Assembly: GCA_023473405.1 (NCBI GenBank)
Contig: JAMCZD010000398.1
Location: 1 to 11,053, forward strand
Source of the DNA: Candidatus Omnitrophota bacterium
Lineage (GTDB): Bacteria; Verrucomicrobiota; Verrucomicrobiia; Limisphaerales; UBA1319
Length of the DNA: 11,053 nucleotides
Reading direction: 5' to 3'
The translations under genes and the position numbers were made by a program. Shown one piece after another: positions 6,102 through 11,053 of this stretch. The notes beneath the pieces are model-generated. The model was not told where the DNA came from. It saw nothing but the letters and a program-made list of their open reading frames with translations, and searched no databases. Numbering within the stretch: position 1 is the stretch's first letter; every line of letters begins with the position of its first letter.

Positions 6102-8222
6102 ATGAGAAAAACAACATTCAATTCGGTTTGGGTGATCGCCCTGGCTGGAGTCGCTCTTGCGCTTGATTCAAACGATCGCCTTTACGCTGATGAAACTCCC
6201 GGCGCAAACGCGGCGCCCGCGCCCGCCGCCTCGAGCCGATATGAAGGCAAATACTGCAAAGGCGCCGGCGACGTTGGTTTTCTCAAGTTGATCGACGAAT
6301 CGTTCGCCTTTTTCCATGCGAATCCCGATCTCCCGAACCTGACCATGCTCTACAAGGCCGACTGGGATACGTTCGAGGAGGGCGCCGGCTGGGGCGCGTG
6401 GTGGATTCAAAACAGCTACGGGTTCTCCTATGCCGCCACGCCATTCTTGTCCGAGCCCTGGTCGACTACGCTGCAGCATTCGTGGGACCTCTTCTGGAAC
6501 AACCAGGGCGACGGCAGACGAATGGGCCTCTGGGGTGACCATTCCAACGCCAATCCGCTCTGGGACTTGGTGGCTCCCGACGGCTGCCTGGGCGACTGCG
6601 CCGGTCCCACGGGCATTGCCTACAGGCAGGGCGACGGCAACGTGAAGATACACGATTGGTTCTACGAGGCCACAGCGGCGGGCGTCGTGATGCAGGCGGA
6701 AATCCTGCTGACTCACCGTGATCGGAAAGCGATTGCCTATTATCTGCCGAAAATGGAACGGGCCTGCGACTGTATCGAAAAGACCCGTGATCCGAAAAAT
6801 AACCTCTTCCTCGTTGGGCCGGCGTGCAACCTCCTCGCCCCCAGCTACGGCGGCGTCAAACAACCGGATGGCACCTTCGTAAAAGGATACCTGGCCGGCC
6901 TGTCCATTACTTATCTCGCGGCGCTGGATCGAATGGTGGAGTTGTTCAAGCTCGACGGCGACAGGGAAAAGCTGGCTGAATACGAGCACCGTCAGAAGAT
7001 CACGCGGGAGTCGCTTCCTCTCTTGTTGACCCCGGCGGGTTATTTCGTCAAATCCCTCGAACCGGATGGAGTGAAACACGGTGTGGTTGGGCAAGCAAAG
7101 TTCGGCTACCTCGAAGGCGTGGCCAACGCAGACGCCGCGGCGCTCCGCGTGGTCGACGACGCGACCGCCCGATCGATCTACAAGGAAATCGAGGATTACC
7201 CCGCGATTCGGCCTTTCGACTTCCTCCTGGTCAACGCGCCCGGTCTGGACGACACCTATTGGAATTACGGCAGCACCAATGTGGGAACCGGCTTCACTAC
7301 TTTCGGGGACTGGGTCAACGGCGGGGTTTGGGGGACGGTCGAAGGACGCGCGATCCTGATGTATTACCGGCTTGGTAAGTTTTCCGATATCCGCCGGTCG
7401 TCCGAGCGCGCCATGAAATGGGCCAAGGATTTCCGGATGGATGCACCATGGTCGCAACGAGGCGAGAACACGCGCAATCCCTGGTCCGACACCGGGAACA
7501 ATCAAGTTGGCGGCGTGGCGGTCATGATCGATAACTTTGCCATCCCCGCCGCAACCGTCCGCGGCCTGTTCGATTACGATTATCGATCGGACGGCCTGGT
7601 CCTCCGGCCGCGCGTGCCGGCCTCGATTACCGAGTACGTCCAGAAGCAACCCGTCTTCTTCGGCAAGAAATCTCTATACCTTTCCTGCCGCAACGGTGGG
7701 CCGAAGGTCAAGTCGGTTGCAGTGAACGGCAAGGCGTTCAAGGTCGAGTCCACGGACGAGGTGTTCCTGCCGTACGATGAGCTGCCGATCAAAGCCGAGA
7801 TCGAGATCGTTACCGAGGGCGGCTGGGGCACCGAACCGGTGCCGGCGGTGGCCTCGCCTGCCGCGGCCTCGAACCTTGCGTCCGGAGCACAGGCTGAACT
7901 TCCGGACTCGTTGAAGAAGCCCTACGCCGTGTTGACGGTGATGGACAAGTCATTAGCTGAGGAGAAAGGCGCGGAATTCGAGCGCGCATTTGTCCGTGAG
8001 GCCCTCGGCGCCATCCAGGCGTGGCGGGAACGCTCCGCCATAAATCCCGGTCCGGGCTACTTCCGCCCGATCACGCCCGAGAGACGCGCGTCGATCCTCA
8101 AGTTTTACGAAAGGGCAGCCCTGGAAATGTACCGGGGTTTCGCCAAGCGGATGACGGGTTATGCCCAGAGCACGGACCCGGCCAAGAAACACTGGGCGGA
8201 GTTGTTCCAAAATGCAGATTAG
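6102..8222 (+). CDS. Secreted six-hairpin glycosidase-like protein
   Basis: A 706-residue exported protein. Residues 1-30 form a signal peptide (MRKTT, hydrophobic VIALAGVALAL, likely cleavage near LYA-DET). About 50-520 looks like an (alpha/alpha)6 toroid of the six-hairpin glycosidase superfamily: evenly spaced helices, many aromatics, WGAWWIQNSYGFSY, HDWFYEATAAGVVMQAEI near 183-200 and GDWVNGGVWGTVEGRA near 402-417. About 520-590 (YRSDGLVLRPRVP, VKSVAVNGK) resembles the small beta-sandwich cap of GH65/GH94-like enzymes. An Ala/Pro-rich linker (about 590-620) leads to a charged helical tail (620-706) that I do not recognise. The acid residues in the motifs above are candidates for catalysis, but the GH family and substrate cannot be set from sequence reading alone. 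It starts 66 bases after the beta-helix gene and may act with it on the same material. Confidence 0.75.
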   Translation: MRKTTFNSVWVIALAGVALALDSNDRLYADETPGANAAPAPAASSRYEGKYCKGAGDVGFLKLIDESFAFFHANPDLPNLTMLYKADWDTFEEGAGWGAWWIQNSYGFSYAATPFLSEPWSTTLQHSWDLFWNNQGDGRRMGLWGDHSNANPLWDLVAPDGCLGDCAGPTGIAYRQGDGNVKIHDWFYEATAAGVVMQAEILLTHRDRKAIAYYLPKMERACDCIEKTRDPKNNLFLVGPACNLLAPSYGGVKQPDGTFVKGYLAGLSITYLAALDRMVELFKLDGDREKLAEYEHRQKITRESLPLLLTPAGYFVKSLEPDGVKHGVVGQAKFGYLEGVANADAAALRVVDDATARSIYKEIEDYPAIRPFDFLLVNAPGLDDTYWNYGSTNVGTGFTTFGDWVNGGVWGTVEGRAILMYYRLGKFSDIRRSSERAMKWAKDFRMDAPWSQRGENTRNPWSDTGNNQVGGVAVMIDNFAIPAATVRGLFDYDYRSDGLVLRPRVPASITEYVQKQPVFFGKKSLYLSCRNGGPKVKSVAVNGKAFKVESTDEVFLPYDELPIKAEIEIVTEGGWGTEPVPAVASPAAASNLASGAQAELPDSLKKPYAVLTVMDKSLAEEKGAEFERAFVREALGAIQAWRERSAINPGPGYFRPITPERRASILKFYERAALEMYRGFAKRMTGYAQSTDPAKKHWAELFQNAD

Positions 8223-8239
8223 GGCCCCAATTGTTTCGC

Positions 8240-8270
8240 GTAGCATCGAACGCGAGTTCGATCATTAATT
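8240..8270 (+). repeat. GTAGC palindrome, copy 1
   Basis: Head GTAGC (8240-8244), stem ATCGAAC (8245-8251), loop GCGA, stem GTTCGAT (8256-8262), tail CATTAATT. The seven-base stem is perfect. It begins 17 bases after the stop of the six-hairpin gene. Two more copies with the same stem lie at 8340 and 9953. Confidence 0.9.
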
Positions 8271-8314
8271 TTGGAGCGCGATTCGGGATGTTGATGCGGG
8301 GAAAGAAGAGTCAG

Positions 8315-8337
8315 AGCCGGCTCACACCGGCTGCTAC
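8315..8337 (-). repeat. GTAGC-headed palindrome with a different stem
   Basis: On the minus strand: head GTAGC (8337-8333), stem AGCCGG, six-base loop, stem CCGGCT (plus-strand AGCCGG at 8315-8320 and CCGGCT at 8327-8332). It stands head-to-head with the plus-strand palindrome at 8340, the two heads only two bases apart. The stem sequence differs from that neighbour, but the head is the same. Confidence 0.75.
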
Positions 8338-8339
8338 GG

Positions 8340-8366
8340 GTAGCATCGAACGTGGGTTCGATCATT
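8340..8366 (+). repeat. GTAGC palindrome, copy 2
   Basis: Head GTAGC (8340-8344), stem ATCGAAC, loop GTGG, stem GTTCGAT (8356-8362), tail CATT. It lies exactly 100 bases after copy 1, in the same orientation, and ends 18 bases before the ATG at 8385, so the hairpin could affect translation of the downstream gene. Confidence 0.9.
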
Positions 8367-8384
8367 GTTAAGAGTCGAAGATCG

Positions 8385-8681
8385 ATGAAGCGCCTCGATT
8401 ACGTGTTTCTTCGAGTGGTCCGCTGGAGCAGTTGGCCGTTGCTCTTACTTGTGATATTATTCCTCATAACCGGTTACATCATGAGCGGTAGATTTGGCAT
8501 GAGCCGTTTTATGGATGAAAAGACGGCGTTGACCATCCACAAGTTAATGCACCTGCCGTTGTTGGTGCTTTTGGTGGCGCATGTGGTGCCGGCCGTGTAT
8601 CTGGCCTTCCAGCGCTGGGGTTGGATCAAGAGACGAAACCATCCTCATGCCACAACTAAAGTTATATCCAACTCGCCATGA
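8385..8681 (+). CDS. Small two-helix membrane protein, possibly cytochrome b-like
   Basis: A 98-residue protein with two hydrophobic helices, about residues 17-34 (WPLLLLVILFLITGYIMS) and 55-75 (MHLPLLVLLVAHVVPAVYLAF). Basic ends (MKRLDY and QRWGWIKRRN) put both termini on the cytoplasmic side if it forms a simple hairpin. His52, His56 and His66 flank or lie in the second helix. Together with TGYIMSG before a short loop this recalls small b-type cytochromes or DUF4405-like proteins, so haem binding and electron transfer are possible but unproven. The ATG at 8385 is preferred; a GTG at 8352 lies in the loop of the palindrome at 8340. The stop overlaps the radical SAM start (ATGA, 8678-8681), pointing to a coupled two-gene unit. 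Confidence 0.65.
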   Translation: MKRLDYVFLRVVRWSSWPLLLLVILFLITGYIMSGRFGMSRFMDEKTALTIHKLMHLPLLVLLVAHVVPAVYLAFQRWGWIKRRNHPHATTKVISNSP

Positions 8682-9952
8682 ACCCATCCGGTCCAGCGTT
8701 AAGCCGCCGGCGAATGTTCCAATATGGAATGATTGGGCTCGGGGGCATCGCCGGGACCGGCTTTCTCATTCGACTCCTCTCGCGCCTGACCGGTGATGCC
8801 GCGCCGGCCGATGTGTTCAAGAATGACGCGCCGACCGGTGAAGTCTGGGAGTTATGGAAGAAACGCGGATGGGTCAAGGAGGCGTCGCATTATCTCAAGC
8901 TGGACCGGAACGTTCAATGCAAGGTATGCCCCAACAATTGCATCCTCGCCCCAGGTGACCGCAGCCATTGCCGCAACAAGGTAAACCAGGACGGCACCCT
9001 CTATACCATGGCTTACGGGAATCCTTGCACTTTCCACATCGATCCGGTCGAGAAGAAACCCCTGTTTCATTTCTTGCCCGGGACCAAGACCTTTTCGCTG
9101 TCCACTTCGGGCTGTGTCTTTCGTTGTCTGAATTGTCAGAACTGGGAAATCTCACAGAAAAAACCGGAGGAAACCAAGAATCCGCGCGGGCCCGAATACC
9201 GGTTCCGTCCGCCGGTGCCGCCTTCGATCACGATGGATGAACTCGGGCGTTTGAGCATGTTCCCGGAGGATGTGGTATCGGTGGCGGCGTGGCTGGAATG
9301 CCCGTCCATTTCATACACCTATTCCGAGCCAACCGCTTACTACGAATATACCTACGACACCTGCAAGCAGGCGCGTGAGGGGAAGATTCGAAATATCATC
9401 GTCACCTGCGGGTCCATCGAGGAGCGTCCTTTGCGGGATATTGGCCAATACGTGGATGCCGCTCACGTCGACCTAAAAGGCTTCGACGAGTCCATTTACC
9501 AGAAGCTTAATTCGGGCAAGTTGGCTCCGATCTTGAATACGCTGAAGGTGTACAAAAGCATGGGGGTTTGGTTCGAGATCATCAACCTGGTTGTGCCAAC
9601 TTATACCGATAACCTGGACACGATCCGGCGCATGTGCGATTGGCTCGCAAAGAATATCGGCCCCGATCAACCCCTCCATTTCTCCCGGTTCACCCCGCAG
9701 CACAAGCTCACGCACCTGCCGCTCACTCCCATCGATACCTTGGTTCAGGCGCGCTCGATTGCTCGAGCCTCCGGGCTGAACTATGTGTATATCGGCAATG
9801 TCCTCGAGCTGCCCGACGCCGAGACCACCTTTTGTCCCCACTGCAAACGAGCCATCGTGGAAAGGGACATCTTCGCAGTGACCAAACTCGAAATCCAGGA
9901 TGGCGCCTGCAAATTCTGCCAGACAAAAATCCCTGGTGTCTGGTCAATCTGA
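8678..9952 (+). CDS. amrS: AmmeMemoRadiSam-system radical SAM enzyme with Tat-like N-terminus
   Basis: A 424-residue radical SAM protein. The [4Fe-4S] cluster motif CxxxCxxC is C146, C150, C153 (GCVFRCLNCQNW). Before it is the family's extra Cys set, C81-x2-C84-x3-C88 and C98 (CKVCPNNC...GDRSHCR), then DPVEKKPLFHFLPG. After it come SYTYSEPTAYYEY, VDLKGFDE, HFSRFTP and a zinc-ribbon-like end with C386/C389 and C411/C414 closing in KIPGVW. This order matches the AmmeMemoRadiSam radical SAM family, whose members usually occur with Memo-like and AMMECR1-like proteins; the reaction is not established. Unusual is the N-terminal extension of about 45 residues: SRRRMF at 9-14 followed by a hydrophobic stretch (about 16-31), a twin-arginine-like signal or anchor with no clear cleavage site. 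The gene symbol reflects family naming only. Confidence 0.88.
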   Translation: MNPSGPALSRRRMFQYGMIGLGGIAGTGFLIRLLSRLTGDAAPADVFKNDAPTGEVWELWKKRGWVKEASHYLKLDRNVQCKVCPNNCILAPGDRSHCRNKVNQDGTLYTMAYGNPCTFHIDPVEKKPLFHFLPGTKTFSLSTSGCVFRCLNCQNWEISQKKPEETKNPRGPEYRFRPPVPPSITMDELGRLSMFPEDVVSVAAWLECPSISYTYSEPTAYYEYTYDTCKQAREGKIRNIIVTCGSIEERPLRDIGQYVDAAHVDLKGFDESIYQKLNSGKLAPILNTLKVYKSMGVWFEIINLVVPTYTDNLDTIRRMCDWLAKNIGPDQPLHFSRFTPQHKLTHLPLTPIDTLVQARSIARASGLNYVYIGNVLELPDAETTFCPHCKRAIVERDIFAVTKLEIQDGACKFCQTKIPGVWSI

Positions 9953-9983
9953 GTAGCATCGAACCTCAGTTCGATCATTAATT
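9953..9983 (+). repeat. GTAGC palindrome, copy 3
   Basis: Head GTAGC (9953-9957), stem ATCGAAC (9958-9964), loop CTCA, stem GTTCGAT (9969-9975), tail CATTAATT. It begins at the base immediately after the TGA of the radical SAM gene. The stem and the eight-base tail are identical to copy 1 and only the loop differs. The rest of the gap to 10029 shows a weak GAGAGGA at about 9998-10010 and nothing else. Confidence 0.9.
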
Positions 9984-10029
9984 CCCTGGCAAATGGACAT
10001 TGAGAGGATTACAAAATCCGGCGGATACA

Positions 10030-11053
10030 ATGAACGCGAAGATTCCATTTCTTGTATTTTGGGGCTTTTGGACGGTGCTGACCTCGGGTGCCGTGTTGCC
10101 TTCCTTTGATTTTACGACCCCGGACGGTGTCCAAGGTTGGCAACCCGCTAATGATATCTCCAGCCTCGAGCCGGGTGCCGGCGGATTGGCGGTGCGCATC
10201 AGTGGCGACGATCCATACATGATGGGGCCGGCGCGCGATTATCCATTGGGCGCCAATCTCTGGCTGCACCTGCGCCTCAAATCCGACCAAACAGGCACCT
10301 GCCAGGTATTTTATTTTCGCGACGCCCCTACAGAGCCCAATTCCGTGCGATTTGACGTGCCTGGAGGAAAATGGTTTGACGCTCAAGTGCCGGTTCCGGC
10401 GCTCGGCACCGGTTGGCGGCTGCGCATTGATCCACCCGGCAATGGCGGCACATGCGTGCTTGCGCGCCTTTGGGTGACTGAACGCATCGCACTTCAGCCA
10501 CCCTCATGGCCTAAACCCGAGCCGCCTCATGCCGATGCCGATGCGCTCAGCCTCACGAGCGGGGCGCTCAAGCTTATTCACAACCGCGATGGATTGGGGA
10601 GCTTTGTCGTTGAAGTCGCGGGCCGGCGCATGGCTGCCGGCAATTCGAAATCGCTCGTCGGTTATGTGCGCGATCGCCAGGTCCGGTGGTTCGCATTGTC
10701 AGATCACCAAACCAAATCAGCCACGGTGCAACTGGTTAACGGCAACCTGACCGCAACCGTTCAGTGCAAGGACCCGGATGGAGCGCAGTGGGAGATCGAG
10801 CAGGTGTTCACTCCGGCCCGCGAAGGCTCGATCAATGTCCAAACGCGCGTCACGGTTGATCAGGACCGGGCCGTCATTTGCTTGCCGGCCTTCACGCTGT
10901 TGCCCGGTTTAGGGTCCTTCGGCACCAATAAAAACCAAGCCGTCTTCGCCGGGGTCGAATACCTTGGAAATGAACCTAGCAGCTCCGAAGCCGATTTAGC
11001 CGGGCCACCCGCGAAACGACAGGCGCCCGATACCGCCACACCCCCCTCCCCGC
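10030..11053 (+). CDS. Large secreted beta-sandwich protein, unknown function (3' partial)
   Basis: An open frame of at least 341 codons from the ATG at 10030 to the window end, without a stop. Residues 1-21 (MNAKIPFLVFWGFWTVLTSGA) are a signal peptide. About 25-155 (FDFTTPDGVQGWQPAN ... GTCVLARLWVTE) reads as a lectin- or CBM-like beta-sandwich of the kind found at the front of large secreted hydrolases. About 175-341 (SGALKLIHNRDGLGSF, then EIEQVFTPAREGSINVQTRVTV) is also strand-rich and recalls the N-terminal supersandwich of some glycoside hydrolases; the catalytic part, if any, lies beyond the window. Family not recognised with certainty. No close Shine-Dalgarno was found. The last ~15 bases are very C-rich, so the final residues may be unreliable. 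Confidence 0.75.
   Translation, partial: MNAKIPFLVFWGFWTVLTSGAVLPSFDFTTPDGVQGWQPANDISSLEPGAGGLAVRISGDDPYMMGPARDYPLGANLWLHLRLKSDQTGTCQVFYFRDAPTEPNSVRFDVPGGKWFDAQVPVPALGTGWRLRIDPPGNGGTCVLARLWVTERIALQPPSWPKPEPPHADADALSLTSGALKLIHNRDGLGSFVVEVAGRRMAAGNSKSLVGYVRDRQVRWFALSDHQTKSATVQLVNGNLTATVQCKDPDGAQWEIEQVFTPAREGSINVQTRVTVDQDRAVICLPAFTLLPGLGSFGTNKNQAVFAGVEYLGNEPSSSEADLAGPPAKRQAPDTATPPSP

Noticed and set aside
6168..7649. Long antisense open frame (493 codons) opposite the six-hairpin gene
   Set aside because: The plus-strand frame has a signal peptide, a strong ribosome binding site and family motifs; the antisense product shows no domain and is a by-product of GC-rich codons.
8352..8384. GTG at 8352 as start of the small membrane protein
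   Set aside because: The GTG is the loop of a palindromic repeat, and the protein from the ATG at 8385 already has the expected basic N-terminus.
8240..9983. CRISPR array from the repeated GTAGC palindromes
   Set aside because: Only three copies, irregular spacing (100 bases and about 1.6 kb), genes in between, and no cas genes.
9953..9983. Intrinsic terminator after the radical SAM gene
   Set aside because: The hairpin is followed by CATTAATT rather than a T-run, and the same element occurs just before a start codon at 8340, so termination is not its shared role.
11030..11053. C-rich end of the window as a biological signal
   Set aside because: It lies at the sequence edge inside an open frame; a contig-end artefact or chance is simpler.

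Overview
The window carries eight protein genes, all on the plus strand and closely spaced. Both ends are cut: the first gene has lost its 5' half and the last has lost its 3' end. The mix suggests a Gram-negative soil or freshwater Verrucomicrobiota (Pedosphaera/Limisphaerales-like), with a planctomycete-like relative as second choice. The reasons are an OprB-type outer-membrane porin, an RND pump, several large secreted proteins of the carbohydrate-active type, a TMEM14-type membrane protein, fairly high GC, and many small palindromic repeats in the gaps. This assignment is inference; there is no rRNA or other phylogenetic marker in the window.

Layout. 1-1778: C-terminal part of a CusA/CzcA-type RND pump. 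1775-3067: an OprB-family porin whose start overlaps the pump stop (ATGA), so the two are probably translationally coupled. 3119-3430: a small four-helix TMEM14/UPF0136 protein. 3431-3661: a gap holding an inverted pair of two-hairpin repeats. 3662-6035: a secreted, probably beta-helical protein made of two homologous ~350-residue units. One frameshift at about 4536-4544 splits it into two reading frames, and restoring a single GC dinucleotide would give one protein of about 791 residues. 6102-8222: a secreted six-hairpin glycosidase-like protein with a strong ribosome binding site. 8223-8384: a gap with three palindromic repeats. 8385-8681 and 8678-9952: a small two-helix, His-containing membrane protein overlapping (ATGA) an AmmeMemoRadiSam-type radical SAM enzyme that carries an unusual twin-arginine-like N-terminus. 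9953-10029: another palindromic repeat. 10030-11053: the start of a further large secreted protein that runs off the window.

How the parts fit. The left part is envelope transport (pump plus porin). The middle and right are secreted beta-helix, (alpha/alpha)6 and beta-sandwich proteins, consistent with handling of polysaccharides, although no substrate can be read from the sequence. The radical SAM gene and its membrane partner form a tight two-gene unit. Neither Memo nor AMMECR1 lies in this window.

The most distinctive non-coding feature is a set of six palindromic elements that share a GTAGC (or GTGGC) head followed by different hairpins. In the 3482-3602 pair the stems show compensatory base changes. 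This resembles REP elements mobilised by RAYT (Y1 HUH) transposases, but no such transposase is present here.
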